From positions 84,325 through 148,324 of the forward strand of contig DWWS01000069.1 in assembly GCA_019119595.1 (NCBI GenBank): a stretch of DNA of 64,000 nt. Direction: 5' to 3'. Position 1 is the stretch's first letter; each line of letters begins with the position of its first letter. Below are positions 1 through 9,157 of the stretch, piece after piece. This stretch comes from Candidatus Eisenbergiella merdavium (GTDB lineage: Bacteria; Bacillota; Clostridia; Lachnospirales; Lachnospiraceae). Under the pieces are notes generated by a model. It had not been told where the DNA came from. It did not search any database and was given only the letters and a program-made list of their open reading frames with translations. The position numbers and the translations under genes are program-made.

Positions 1-42
1 TCAGGCTCCGATCCATCCCGGCGATCCCGGCCCTCCGCCGTC

Positions 43-1101
43 TCAGCTCCCAACGCCCAGCTTATGCAGCAGGCCGTTCCAGTAGCCCAGAACCGTATTT
101 TCCCAAAACCACGCGGCGCGCTGTTTCAGATATTCTCCGAAGGAGGCGCCGCAGGCGGACGCCGTCCGAAAGCCCTGCCCGTACATTACGGTAAGGCGCA
201 GCATTTCCTTCCGGCAGTCCTCCTGCTCTCTCAGTCCGTACTTTTCATACAGCAGAAGGCGGTCGTTGAATTTGCGGATATCCCTCTGCGTAAAGCTCTC
301 CGTATACTGCTCCTCATGAACGCCTATGGAAATGAGCGGCTCCGGCGTAAATGCGAAGGACGGATTCCCCGTCAAAATCTCAAAATAGAGAAACATATCG
401 GAGGCCCAGTTACTTTTTTCGTCAAAGGCCGCGCCGCAGGCCCGGTAGAGGGTCGCAGAAGGAGCGCCGATCTCGTTTCCCAGAAACAGGCTGCGGTAGT
501 CCTGTCTCAGCCGTTTGATATAGTCTTCCCCGGCCGCTCTGGCGTAGGCGCCCGTTTTCGATACCTGCATGGTGCCGCAGAAGGCGAGAGAGGCGTCCGG
601 ATTCTCCTGAAGCAGCTCCGTCAGCCTTTCCAGACTGTCCTCCCGGGTAAACCAGTCGTCGCTGAACATGATCTTGATATACTCCCCCTCCGCCAGGGAA
701 AGGGCCTTATTCCAGTTAAAAATGGGGCCGAGCGGCTTTTCGTTGCGGACATAGCGCAGGCGCTTCATACAGGGAGCAAACGGCACGCTGCCGGGAACAT
801 TATCAGATTCGCTGTCGGGCACATTGCCAGGTTCGCTGCCGGACACGGCTTCCCCGTTGTTTCTTCTGCGGATCTTCTCCACGAGCGCTTCGATTTCCCC
901 GTTGGTGGAATCGTCCGTCAGAATGATCTCCATATCCTGCATGGTCTGCGCAGCGATCGAATCCAAGAGCTGCCGCACCTGTGTCACATTGTTGTAGGCC
1001 GGGATACAAACGGAGACCTTCGGACGCCTGTGCGCGCCCGTGCCGGACGGCCCCGGCCCACGTTTTTCCTCTTCCGGCCTTTCTCTGCCATCTGAACGCA
1101 T
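43..1101 (-). CDS. Family 2 glycosyltransferase
   Basis: Cytoplasmic GT-A-fold sugar transferase; donor and acceptor cannot be told. The chosen ATG (352 aa) has AGGAGG nine bases upstream. An earlier in-frame ATG at 1125 overlaps the previous stop as ATGA but has only a GGAAAGGG site. The nucleotide-binding strand VSVCIPAYNN lies at residues 29-38, the acidic DDS at 63-65 and FSDDW at 146-150. Residues about 87-107 are a low-complexity Gly/Ser/Pro/Asn insert coded by 24-bp tandem repeats, placed between the two donor-site motifs where most GT2 enzymes have none. It is the last complete gene of the left-hand glycan cluster. Family assignment is firm, specificity unknown. Confidence 0.88.
   Translation of the reverse strand: MRSDGRERPEEEKRGPGPSGTGAHRRPKVSVCIPAYNNVTQVRQLLDSIAAQTMQDMEIILTDDSTNGEIEALVEKIRRRNNGEAVSGSEPGNVPDSESDNVPGSVPFAPCMKRLRYVRNEKPLGPIFNWNKALSLAEGEYIKIMFSDDWFTREDSLERLTELLQENPDASLAFCGTMQVSKTGAYARAAGEDYIKRLRQDYRSLFLGNEIGAPSATLYRACGAAFDEKSNWASDMFLYFEILTGNPSFAFTPEPLISIGVHEEQYTESFTQRDIRKFNDRLLLYEKYGLREQEDCRKEMLRLTVMYGQGFRTASACGASFGEYLKQRAAWFWENTVLGYWNGLLHKLGVGS
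786..846. repeat. 24-bp tandem repeat inside a GT2 gene
   Basis: About 2.5 copies of a 24-bp unit; CGCTG anchors recur at 786, 810 and 834. The period is a multiple of three, so copy changes lengthen or shorten the Gly/Ser/Pro insert of the GT2 protein without a frameshift. Confidence 0.75.
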
Positions 1102-1121
1102 TTTTTCCACCCTCCTGTTTC

Positions 1122-2075
1122 TCATCCCTTTCCGGAGATTTTCCGCAGGACGCGCTTTACGCCTCTGCCCGCCCGGTAAACATTTTTCCGAAGCCAGGAC
1201 CTGCCGTGCCGGAACGCTTTATGCGCACCGTTTTCCTTTTTCAGGATCAGAAAGTCATATTCGGGCAGATGGTTCCTGAGATATTCCGGATAGGTATCGT
1301 CGATCTCCACCCGCCGGAAGACCGCCTTCCTGCCGAACATGTCCTTCCCGTCCCTCAGATTGTCCTCCACGCCGGAAAGGATCTCCGCCTTATTGAACTC
1401 CTGGTGGGCGGCGGAGCGCACCTTTTCAGCCACCCGCTTCTTCGCGTTTTTTTCACCATGGCCTCCCATGTAGCCGAAATGCCAGCCGCCGTCGGCCACG
1501 CGGACGCCGATTTCCTTACGCTCCGGGAAGCGCAGCTCCCCCAGCTTCAGTCCCTGCTCCCGCAGAAGCCGGAAGCTGCACAGCTTGGAGCCGATCCACT
1601 GCTTTTTTTCCACGCCCGGGAATTCGCCCGCGTAGGAAAGCAGGCTCCCGGATACCTCTTCCATATTCAGGTAGCAGTAGAACATGCGCTGGGCGAAATG
1701 ATAGATCTTCGTGGGATCAAAGCTCTGAAGGATCTCCTTCACCTTCTCCGGATTTGGAATCTCGTCCAGATCGCTGAAAATGATGACGTCCTCATCCGTA
1801 CAGTCCTTCAGCCCCCGTCCCACCGCGTTTTTCTGGAAGGTATCCCGGTCATGGGTATAGCCAGGCGGCGTATCCTCCACCACAACGTGGATGATCTTGT
1901 GGGCAAACTCCGCGAACATTTCCTTATTTTCTTCATAATAGAGCGGCTTCGGGTTTCCGGAAAAGGTTTCCGTCGCCTCGCTGATCACAAACCGGTCCAC
2001 CACCGGGTCCATGATATGAAGCCTCAGCTTCAGAATATCCAGCTCATTGAAAAACTGAAAGCAGTCGTATACCAT
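1122..2075 (-). CDS. Family 17 glycosyltransferase
   Basis: GT17 protein, the family of eukaryotic beta-1,4-N-acetylglucosaminyltransferase III; bacterial members sit in capsule and glycoprotein loci. The 317-aa protein opens with the family signature YDCFQFFNELDILKLRL (residues 3-19) and carries SDLDEIP at 101-107, the likely metal/nucleotide-binding acidic motif, followed by an aromatic-rich region (about 124-160) and GGWHFGYMGG near 197. The C-terminal 40 residues are strongly basic, consistent with membrane-surface attachment. The stop overlaps an upstream in-frame ATG of the next gene by four bases. AAGGGA lies before the start. A GlcNAc-type transfer is expected from the family; the real acceptor is unknown. 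Confidence 0.85.
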   Translation of the reverse strand: MVYDCFQFFNELDILKLRLHIMDPVVDRFVISEATETFSGNPKPLYYEENKEMFAEFAHKIIHVVVEDTPPGYTHDRDTFQKNAVGRGLKDCTDEDVIIFSDLDEIPNPEKVKEILQSFDPTKIYHFAQRMFYCYLNMEEVSGSLLSYAGEFPGVEKKQWIGSKLCSFRLLREQGLKLGELRFPERKEIGVRVADGGWHFGYMGGHGEKNAKKRVAEKVRSAAHQEFNKAEILSGVEDNLRDGKDMFGRKAVFRRVEIDDTYPEYLRNHLPEYDFLILKKENGAHKAFRHGRSWLRKNVYRAGRGVKRVLRKISGKG

Positions 2076-2137
2076 ATTTTTTCCCTTATCGGTTGAAAAT
2101 CATTGCAAGCCGTTCAGCCGAAGCCGAATGCTGCAGA

Positions 2138-2887
2138 TCATCCTGTTTTCCCGTTGACGAGACGGCCATGCAGCCGTCTTAACGCGTTCAGCGCCCTGTG
2201 CTTCCTGCGGAAGTTCGGGTATCCCGCGTTGGTCCCCTCCCACTTATGAAAGGAGAAGGGGGTAATTCCGGCAATTTCCGGGATCATGCTCTCATGGCCG
2301 AAATATTTTGCCACCTCAAGGGGGGCGATCCGCATGCCCTCCGCCTCAAGCAGATGACGGATCCTGCAGCAGATAAAGCCGTCCTCATTGTACCAGCCCT
2401 TCTGCGGCGTCCAGGGGACGTTCGCCTTTTTGGGATAATCCAGAAGCCGCTTGCTGCGGATCCCCACGCTGTTCCCCACCCGGCAGAGGTTGCCGTGGAT
2501 ATCCCGGTAGGTGGTATCGTCGCCCTCCTTCGGGAGAGGCCAGGGCGCGCCGATATAATCATAGTCCAGAAATTCGTCCCGCCACAGCTCAGGATGCACG
2601 ATGAAGCCGTCGTCATGCACCAGCATCACAAAATCCGTCTCAATATAATCCCCAAGCTCATAGACCGCTTTATAGTTAAAATCGTCGATATTATTCAGGC
2701 GGGAGGTATGGCGGTAATGGATCCCCTTTGGCAGAAACAGCGGCTTTTTATCCGTAATGAGCAGGGCGTCCGCGAACTCAATGCCCCTCATGCTGTATTT
2801 CATCGCCTTGATCGTCTCCCGCACCCGCACGCTGGTCAGGGCGCACAGAGTCACGTTGGGAAGCTTCAATTTCTCCGTTTCCTTCAT
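2138..2887 (-). CDS. DUF5672 family protein, probable glycosyltransferase
   Basis: Protein of the DUF5672 family, common in polysaccharide loci and regarded as GT-A-like; activity undetermined. Residues are counted from the ATG at 2887 (249 aa). The N-terminal LPNVTLCALTSV strand is followed by an FVMLVHDDGFIVHPE stretch (acidic HDDG) and DYDYIGAPWPLP, then WYNEDGFICCR and a FSFHKWEG end, the usual order of family motifs. A GTG 42 bases further upstream is also in frame, but the ATG is preceded by AGAAGGG and matches the family start. The leader GCGCTTCGGAA before the ribosome site recurs at other genes of this locus. Confidence 0.75.
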   Translation of the reverse strand: MKETEKLKLPNVTLCALTSVRVRETIKAMKYSMRGIEFADALLITDKKPLFLPKGIHYRHTSRLNNIDDFNYKAVYELGDYIETDFVMLVHDDGFIVHPELWRDEFLDYDYIGAPWPLPKEGDDTTYRDIHGNLCRVGNSVGIRSKRLLDYPKKANVPWTPQKGWYNEDGFICCRIRHLLEAEGMRIAPLEVAKYFGHESMIPEIAGITPFSFHKWEGTNAGYPNFRRKHRALNALRRLHGRLVNGKTG

Positions 2888-2969
2888 CTTTTCCCTTCTT
2901 TCCGAAGCGCCCGGGCGCGTAAGGAGCACGCGCAGGAAGCGCGCCTGCGGCTTCCGCGCCGAGGCGGCC

Positions 2970-3833
2970 TCAAAGCCGGATCATGTTTTCCGTATAGATG
3001 TCCCTGCACTCCGTTTTGTTCAGCCACCTTTCCGGCGCGATCACAAGCTTCTGCGGATTCCGGCCCAGCCACGCGCCCCACCAGCTGAAGCTGCTGTTGG
3101 CGATGATATGGTGACTGCACAGGCTCATCAGGTACATATCCTGATAACCCGTATCCTCCGAGGCACCCTCAACCGTCACGCAGTCCTTTTCGCGAAAGTG
3201 CTCCCTCGCCCACCTGACATCGTTGGAAAACACGTAAAAAACAGCGCCCGGCACCGCTTCCCGGATCCGGTTCATTGCCCTTTCATAATACTCCTGCGTG
3301 CAGATTCCCGTGTAAATGCCGCCATGAGAGGCGTCCAGATAATCCCCCCGGCGGACATGGACGCTGACCGCAGAGCTTCCTTCGATCCGCTCCTCCAGCC
3401 GCAGCCCGCTTTCCGGAAGGTGAAGCCGCTCTCTCCGAAACCGGTAAACCTCTCTTACCCTTTCCTTCACCGGGGCGAAATACCGCTCGCTCTGAAAACA
3501 GCCCTCCAGCAGAGCCGGCTCTTTTTTCAGCACCTCCGGGTCAAAATTCACGCTGCTTTCCCGGTAGGACAGATTCTTTCTTCCCAGAAGCTTCCGCCTG
3601 ATCCTGGAAACCGGGTCAGGAAAGGAATCGGTCATACGCCGCAGCTCCTCCCGTGTGGCCCTGTCGTAGGAAACGCCGAACACCTCCGCAAGCTGCAGGG
3701 GGCGCTCCCCTTCATGGCCGTAGCAGGTGCTGTCGTCTATTTTCACTTCTCTGCCGTCCGCCTTCAGCCGAAGATACAGGGCATATTCAAACATCTGATT
3801 GCCAAGCCCTCCGGACAACTGTACGATCACCAT
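2970..3833 (-). CDS. Family 11 glycosyltransferase, alpha-1,2-fucosyltransferase-like
   Basis: GT11 enzyme expected to transfer L-fucose (or a related deoxyhexose) from GDP-sugar to a galactose-type acceptor in an alpha-1,2 link. All three family signatures are intact in the 287 residues: GGLGNQMF (8-15), HVRRGDY (159-165, GDP-fucose binding) and NSSFSWWGA (246-254). Length equals typical bacterial FutC/WbiQ-type enzymes. No GDP-fucose synthesis genes (gmd, fcl) are in the window, so the donor must be made elsewhere. The C-terminus has no long extension. A second, degenerate GT11 module is fused to a GT4 domain at 6998-9157. Confidence 0.92.
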   Translation of the reverse strand: MVIVQLSGGLGNQMFEYALYLRLKADGREVKIDDSTCYGHEGERPLQLAEVFGVSYDRATREELRRMTDSFPDPVSRIRRKLLGRKNLSYRESSVNFDPEVLKKEPALLEGCFQSERYFAPVKERVREVYRFRRERLHLPESGLRLEERIEGSSAVSVHVRRGDYLDASHGGIYTGICTQEYYERAMNRIREAVPGAVFYVFSNDVRWAREHFREKDCVTVEGASEDTGYQDMYLMSLCSHHIIANSSFSWWGAWLGRNPQKLVIAPERWLNKTECRDIYTENMIRL

Positions 3834-3908
3834 ATCGTTTTCCGTCCGTGCCGGCGCAGCCTGCGCGCGGCCGTTTCCTTTCTGGTTTCCTTTACCGGTT
3901 TCCTCCCC

Positions 3909-4925
3909 TTATTTCCTTCCCCGCGTTTTCACGGGAAGGAGGAGCCGTTCATTGATCCACATGCTCATGCGGTACAGCGCGGCCGACCGCAGGAAAATCT
4001 TCATTTTCTTATATTCGTTCCTGCTGGCTCCCCGGCAGGCGTATACCCGCTCCATCTCACCCTCGTCCCGTTTCAGCCGTTCGCGGATCCAGGCGCAGTA
4101 TTTTCTGCGGTCCGGCTCCTTTGAGGCATACAGGGTACGATAATAGATCAGCAGCCTTTTATAGAAAAAATAACGGTGTACGTCCGCCAGATCGTCCCTG
4201 CCGATTTCCCGCAGGAACGCCTCCTTTTCCTCATAGGCGGGAATCTGATCCGTGAAAATGCTTTTCCGGATGCCCCGGTTCATGATGCTGCCGTCCCGGT
4301 CGATCACATAATTGTAGAAGGCCTGATCCAGATAAACCCCTCTCCGGATCCGGGAAAGCAGCTTTGTGGTGAACACGATATCTTCATAGAGCCTTCCCTT
4401 TGGGAAACGCAGCTCCCCTAGCAGCTCCCTTTTATAAACCTTATTCCACGCCGCGTTCTGAATCTGGTATTCGTCCTGCTCCAGAAGGAATACCGTAAGC
4501 ATATCCTGCCCCTCCCAGACCGTTCTCTTCCCGGTGGAGGAGTCCTTCACGCCGTCCCGCCGGATCTGCTTATAGCTGCAGGCACACAGATCCGCGTCCT
4601 CCTCCAAAAGGGCGTTTATCATCGCCTGGTACATACCTGCGTCGATCCAGTCGTCCCCGTCCACAAAGGCGATCCAGGTTCCCTTCGCGGCCTCGATCCC
4701 CGCGTTCCTGGCGTCGGACAGGCCGCCGTTTTTCTTATGGATCACCCGCACCCTCGGGTCCTCCCCGGCAAAGCGGTCGCAGAGAGCGGGGCAGCCGTCG
4801 GTGGAGCCGTCGTCCACCAGAAGGATCTCCAGACTGCCGTAGGTCTGTCCCAGAATGGAACGCACGCAGCGATCCAGCCAGGGCTCCACGTTATAAATTG
4901 CCACAATCACCGACAACAGCTCCAT
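3909..4925 (-). CDS. Family 2 glycosyltransferase (EpsJ/CpsI-like)
   Basis: A GT2 enzyme of the type that adds a sugar to a lipid-linked repeat unit at the inner membrane face. The 338-aa protein shows VIVAIYNVE (6-14), VDDGSTD (37-43), NGGLSDARNAG (66-76) and VDGDDW (88-93), a complete canonical GT-A core, followed by a basic, helical C-terminal half. The ATG has AGGAGG at optimal distance. It lies 29 bases after the amidotransferase gene at 4955 and about 75 bases before the fucosyltransferase gene, in the same direction. Sugar specificity cannot be read from the sequence. Confidence 0.9.
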   Translation of the reverse strand: MELLSVIVAIYNVEPWLDRCVRSILGQTYGSLEILLVDDGSTDGCPALCDRFAGEDPRVRVIHKKNGGLSDARNAGIEAAKGTWIAFVDGDDWIDAGMYQAMINALLEEDADLCACSYKQIRRDGVKDSSTGKRTVWEGQDMLTVFLLEQDEYQIQNAAWNKVYKRELLGELRFPKGRLYEDIVFTTKLLSRIRRGVYLDQAFYNYVIDRDGSIMNRGIRKSIFTDQIPAYEEKEAFLREIGRDDLADVHRYFFYKRLLIYYRTLYASKEPDRRKYCAWIRERLKRDEGEMERVYACRGASRNEYKKMKIFLRSAALYRMSMWINERLLLPVKTRGRK

Positions 4926-4954
4926 GGCTCCTCCTTACGGGCCGGCCAGCGCCT

Positions 4955-6892
4955 TTATGCGCTGACCAGATACTGCTTCATCATCCATTCCTGGAACATG
5001 AGGATATACCAGATCTGGCTTCTCCAGATTCCTCTTTCCACAAAATCCTGCCAGATGCTCCAGACCACATCCGGATCCAGGATCCCCTGCCGCAAAAGCA
5101 GCCCCCGGTCGATCAGGCTCTCCGCCCAGGCTCGCATGGCAGGCTCCCTCAGCCATTTCTGCACGGGGATGGAAAAGCCCTTTTTGGGCCGGTCCATCAT
5201 TTCTTTGGGCACATAGCGGTACAGCACGTCCCGGAGCACCAGCTTCCCCGTCTCTTCCCGACGTTCATACTCCACCGGAAGGCTCCAGGCGAATTCCACC
5301 ACATCCTTATCCAGCATGGGCACCCTGGTTTCCAGGGAAACCGCCATGGCAGTCCTGTCCACCTTCACCAGGATATCATCCGGATGATACATGAGCATGT
5401 CCATCAGCATGATGTTATGATTCTGCTCCGGCAGATAATTGGCCTCATATTCGGTATAGTAATAGGGAAGCCTTCCCTGTGTCAGTGCGATCCTGTGATT
5501 CAGCGGGTTGGTTTCATAGCTCATTTTATAGACCTCGCAGGCGTCCTCCGCCTGCAGGAGCTTTCCCCGGATCCGCCAGTCGTCCGCCCCGCCGGTCAGC
5601 TTTCCGAGCAGTCCTCCGGCCCCGCCGGCCAGAAGGCGTCCCGCCGGGCGGCGGACCGGGCCGGGGATCCTCCGGATCCTTTCCCAGGCACGCAGTGTGG
5701 ATACATAGGAGGTATAGCCGCAGAACAGCTCGTCTCCGCCGTCTCCGCTCAGGGAAACGGTTACGTGCTTCCTGGTCATTTTGCTCACCAGATAGGTGGG
5801 GATCTGGGAGGAATCCGCAAAGGGCTCCGAAAACATCTCCGCCAGCAGCGGAATCACCGCCTTCGCATCCTTTTCCGTAATATACAGCTCCGTATGCTCG
5901 GTGCCAAGGTGGGCGGCAATCTCCTTCGCCGCGGCCGCCTCGTTATAGTCCTTCTCCTCCATTCCGATGGTGAAGCTTCTCACCCTTCCGGCGTTCAGAG
6001 ACTGCATCAGCGCCACCACCGTACTGCTGTCAATCCCCGCCGAAAGGAACGCCCCTACCGGAACGTCCGCCACCATCTGTCCCGCGATGGAACGCTTCAG
6101 CAGCCGCTCCAGCTCGTCGGCCGCCTCCTGCCTGCTTCCTTTAAAAAGGTTGTTCTGCCCCTTTTTCGCCGCCTCCTTCATGGACCAGTAGGCCTCGGTC
6201 CTCACGCCGTCCTCGCGGAAGGGCGCGCGGAGGGTCAGGATGCAGCCCGGCTTCAGCTTATGGATGTTTCGGTAAATGGAATAAGGCGCAGGGATATATC
6301 CATGGGTAAAATAAATATCCAGCACCTCTGTGTTGATCTGCCTTTCAAAGCCGTCCAGCACGGCTATGGAGCCCAGGTCGGAGGCGAACACGAAGCTTCC
6401 GTGCACAAAGCCATAATAAAGCGGCTTTTCGCCCACCCGGTCCCGCACCAGATACAGCGTTTCTTCCTGTTGGTCATAAAGGGCGATGCCGAACATCCCC
6501 CTGCACATGGCGATCGCTTCCTTTACGCCATAGTGCTCCGCGGCCTCCAGCAGCACCTCCGTATCGGAGCTTCCCCGGAACGCCGTCACCTTTTTTTCCT
6601 CCAGAAGCCGTTTCGCGATCTCTTTGTGATTATAGATCTCTCCGTTAAAGGCGATCACATAGCGGCCGCTGTGGGAAACCATGGGCTGGGCTCCTGTCTC
6701 CGACAAATCCACGATGGACAGGCGTCTGTGGCCCAGGACTACGGACTGATCCGCAGAAGCCCAGACGCCGGAGGCATCCGGCCCGCGGTGCTTCATGCGC
6801 TCGTTCATTTTCCGGATATTCTTTTCCCAATCCGCTTTGTCAGAATGGGGATTTTCCCTTCCCCAGTTGCAAAATCCTGCTATTCCGCACAT
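4955..6892 (-). CDS. asnB: Glutamine-dependent asparagine synthetase-like amidotransferase
   Basis: Class-II glutamine amidotransferase plus ATP-pyrophosphatase (AsnB family, 645 aa). Cys2 after Met is the glutaminase nucleophile (MCGIAGF), with RGPDASG at 36-42 and FNGEIYN at 82-88. The synthetase P-loop reads SAGIDSS (284-290; the usual SGG is SAG here) and LSGDGGDELFCGY follows. Housekeeping AsnB makes asparagine. In O-antigen loci WbpS-like relatives convert hexuronic acids to uronamides. With UDP-N-acetylgalactosaminuronate-type synthesis encoded at 28570-31029 and a second AsnB at 12008, amidation of a uronic acid is the better guess here, but is inference. The ATG is fixed by Cys2 and has AAAGGA upstream. 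Confidence 0.88.
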   Translation of the reverse strand: MCGIAGFCNWGRENPHSDKADWEKNIRKMNERMKHRGPDASGVWASADQSVVLGHRRLSIVDLSETGAQPMVSHSGRYVIAFNGEIYNHKEIAKRLLEEKKVTAFRGSSDTEVLLEAAEHYGVKEAIAMCRGMFGIALYDQQEETLYLVRDRVGEKPLYYGFVHGSFVFASDLGSIAVLDGFERQINTEVLDIYFTHGYIPAPYSIYRNIHKLKPGCILTLRAPFREDGVRTEAYWSMKEAAKKGQNNLFKGSRQEAADELERLLKRSIAGQMVADVPVGAFLSAGIDSSTVVALMQSLNAGRVRSFTIGMEEKDYNEAAAAKEIAAHLGTEHTELYITEKDAKAVIPLLAEMFSEPFADSSQIPTYLVSKMTRKHVTVSLSGDGGDELFCGYTSYVSTLRAWERIRRIPGPVRRPAGRLLAGGAGGLLGKLTGGADDWRIRGKLLQAEDACEVYKMSYETNPLNHRIALTQGRLPYYYTEYEANYLPEQNHNIMLMDMLMYHPDDILVKVDRTAMAVSLETRVPMLDKDVVEFAWSLPVEYERREETGKLVLRDVLYRYVPKEMMDRPKKGFSIPVQKWLREPAMRAWAESLIDRGLLLRQGILDPDVVWSIWQDFVERGIWRSQIWYILMFQEWMMKQYLVSA

Positions 6893-6997
6893 TCCGTCCG
6901 TTTCCTTTCTGCCTGCCGGCGGGTGTCCCGGGAACCGGCACGGCCGCCCCGCGTCAGCCGTTCCATCCCGTCTGTATCCGGGCGCTTCCGCCCCGGA

Positions 6998-9157
6998 CTA
7001 CTTCCCCAGCCCGTCCAGATAATCCATCCAGGTACGGGCCACCGCATCCGGCCTGTAGTCCTCAAGAAGCCCCGATGCCGCAAGACCGCAGGCTTTTGCC
7101 TCCTCTGGATCTTCCATCCAGGCGGCCATCGCTTCCGCAAGGGCGTCCGTATCTCCGGGCGGCACAAGCCTTCCGTTTTCCCCGTCCCGGATCAGCTCCG
7201 CCGCTCCGCCGCCCGAGCAGTTCGTGGAGATCACGGGAAGCCCCATGCACATGGCTTCCAGCAGGGTGTTGGGCATCCCTTCGCTGTAGGAGGCAAGCAC
7301 GAACATGCCCGACCGCCAGATCCGGTCCGCCACGTCGCTCACCGGCCCGGGGAGCGAGATCCGGCCGGACAGGCCAAGCTCTTCCGCAAGCCGGATGAGC
7401 TCCCCGCGCAGCACACCGTCCCCATATATGGTAAGGCGGTATTCCGGAAAACGCTCCGCGATTTTTCCAAAGGCCCGGATGATCATTTCATGATTCTTGT
7501 TGGCGTCCACCCGGCCCACCGCCACGACCTCCTTCTCCCTCTCGCCGTCACAGGGCCGGCGCACGAAATCCGGATTCAAAGGATTTTTCAGAACCACCGC
7601 CTTTTTTCGGATCCTCCCGGGGAAGAAGTCCTTCGCCCGCTCCGACTGCAGGATGATCCCTGCCGCCCTCCCAAACAGGATTTTCGCCAGAAACCGAAGG
7701 GACGCGGAGGCGTATTCCTCCTTTGGCTCCCCGCGCACGGAAACCGCCACAGGGATTCCCAGAAAAGCGGAGGTCAGAAGGGCCATGATGTTGTTTTTCC
7801 CGATAAAGGAAAGGATCACGTCCGGCCGCTCCCGTTTCCAGATACCGCGCAGCTTTCGGAAGCGTGCCAGGAAATTCCCGGCGCGGCCCTTCCCCGCCTC
7901 CTCCTGCGTGATCTCGCTGAATACCCGGCTCACACCGTCCGGAAGGGGGTATTCCACCTCTCCCCGGTACTGGGTCACCATGGTGACCTGCCAGCCCTGC
8001 CCGGCAAGATACTCCGCCAGATTGACCAGCACCCGCTCCGAGCCGCCCTTTCGCAGGGAGCTGATGAAAAGCGCGATATGCTTTTGTTTTCTTTCCGGAT
8101 TACAGGGAATCCGGTATCCCGCCCGCCGCATCAGCGACCAGAACATCCTTTTCAGATAGAAAAATCCGATCCGTCCCTTGCAGACAAGCCTTCCCCAGCG
8201 TAGCGCGCCGGCTCCCGGCTTTTGTCCGGCCCGCCGGAAACGCGCGGAGGTCTGCTTCCAGCGCTCCAGCTCGCTCCTGCACTCCTCTGCGGTAAACAGC
8301 CGCCCGGAACGGTCCTGATATTGAAAAATACTGTAGATATTCTGCTCAGAGGCCCAGTAGCCGTCGGAAACGTTGTGTCTCGCCCAGTATTTCGGAGCGA
8401 TGGCGAGCTTCAGGGTATCCGAGGTATAGGCCGGGAAAAAGGCAAAGCTGGAATTGGACAGGATCAGGTATCTGGCATTTTTGAGCATCACGTAATCCCG
8501 GTCCAGATCGGAATGGTAAACGGTCAGACCGGGCAGCAGCTTGCGGGCAGCCTCCGGATCGTCCGACACCACGATGAATTCCATGTCCGCTCTGACCTTC
8601 CGCATGTTCTTCATGGCGTTCATCCAGTATCTTCTTTCCAGATACAGCTCCGGGTTCCCGGTATATTCGCCGCCCCTCACATTCAGGATGCACAGATTAT
8701 CCCGGGTAAATTCATGGGTATCGTATTCCTCCTTCACCTTAAGCCATTCTCTGATCTCCTCCCGGTATTTTCCGAAGTAGCTTTCCGCCTGCATGTTTCC
8801 GTAGATCAGCGTATTGTCCGGCAGGCTGTGAAGGGCCTCGTCCGCTCCGGCGATATAGCAGCCATGCTCCATATCGTGAAGGGAGGTATTCTGATAGAGC
8901 CTAAGCTCCTTTTCCTCATACCTGCTCAGCCGGGATGCGCGCTCTCCCTTTCCCGGCACCTCACAGTCCGGAATCCGTTCCCCCAGGTCCAGATCCATGA
9001 AATACATGCCCTTTTTGCTGTGAATATTCACCGCAAGCTGCTCCTGGCCCGCGGTGCCGAAGGCGCAGCCGCGCTCCTTTGCGATGCATCTTGCCGTAAC
9101 ATAACAGAACAGCTGGTTTCCCAGCCCCTGTCCCTTCAGAAATTCCGTTCCTATCAT
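6998..9157 (-). CDS. Fusion of a GT11-like domain and a GT4 glycosyltransferase
   Basis: A 719-aa two-domain protein. Residues 1-285 follow the GT11 fucosyltransferase plan: GQGLGNQLF at 9-17 and NSSFAFFPA at 235-243. But the donor-binding HxRRGDY is NVRGGEY at 159-165, at the same residue numbers as the intact motif in the neighbouring GT11 protein. A basic linker (about 300-357) leads to a complete GT4 domain (359-719) with GGSERV, GRVDANKN and SYSEGMPNTLLEA (E-x7-E). The start overlaps the stop of the ABC transporter gene as ATGA. The GT4 half should be active; the GT11 half may use another donor or only bind. Frames are continuous, with no sign of assembly error. Confidence 0.85.
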   Translation of the reverse strand: MIGTEFLKGQGLGNQLFCYVTARCIAKERGCAFGTAGQEQLAVNIHSKKGMYFMDLDLGERIPDCEVPGKGERASRLSRYEEKELRLYQNTSLHDMEHGCYIAGADEALHSLPDNTLIYGNMQAESYFGKYREEIREWLKVKEEYDTHEFTRDNLCILNVRGGEYTGNPELYLERRYWMNAMKNMRKVRADMEFIVVSDDPEAARKLLPGLTVYHSDLDRDYVMLKNARYLILSNSSFAFFPAYTSDTLKLAIAPKYWARHNVSDGYWASEQNIYSIFQYQDRSGRLFTAEECRSELERWKQTSARFRRAGQKPGAGALRWGRLVCKGRIGFFYLKRMFWSLMRRAGYRIPCNPERKQKHIALFISSLRKGGSERVLVNLAEYLAGQGWQVTMVTQYRGEVEYPLPDGVSRVFSEITQEEAGKGRAGNFLARFRKLRGIWKRERPDVILSFIGKNNIMALLTSAFLGIPVAVSVRGEPKEEYASASLRFLAKILFGRAAGIILQSERAKDFFPGRIRKKAVVLKNPLNPDFVRRPCDGEREKEVVAVGRVDANKNHEMIIRAFGKIAERFPEYRLTIYGDGVLRGELIRLAEELGLSGRISLPGPVSDVADRIWRSGMFVLASYSEGMPNTLLEAMCMGLPVISTNCSGGGAAELIRDGENGRLVPPGDTDALAEAMAAWMEDPEEAKACGLAASGLLEDYRPDAVARTWMDYLDGLGK

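Noticed and set aside
1..16. Start of a further minus-strand gene at the left edge (ATG at 14-16)
   Set aside because: Only five codons are visible and the nearest GGAGGG is about 14 bases away, so it cannot be supported.
4898..8203. Very long open frame (over 1000 codons) on the plus strand
   Set aside because: It runs antisense to the AsnB and GT11-GT4 genes, has no ribosome site or domains, and is Pro/Arg/His-rich as expected from the complement of G+C-rich codons. Similar antisense frames at 20528-22321, 29134-31023, 37378-40059 and 49883-51718 were rejected for the same reason.
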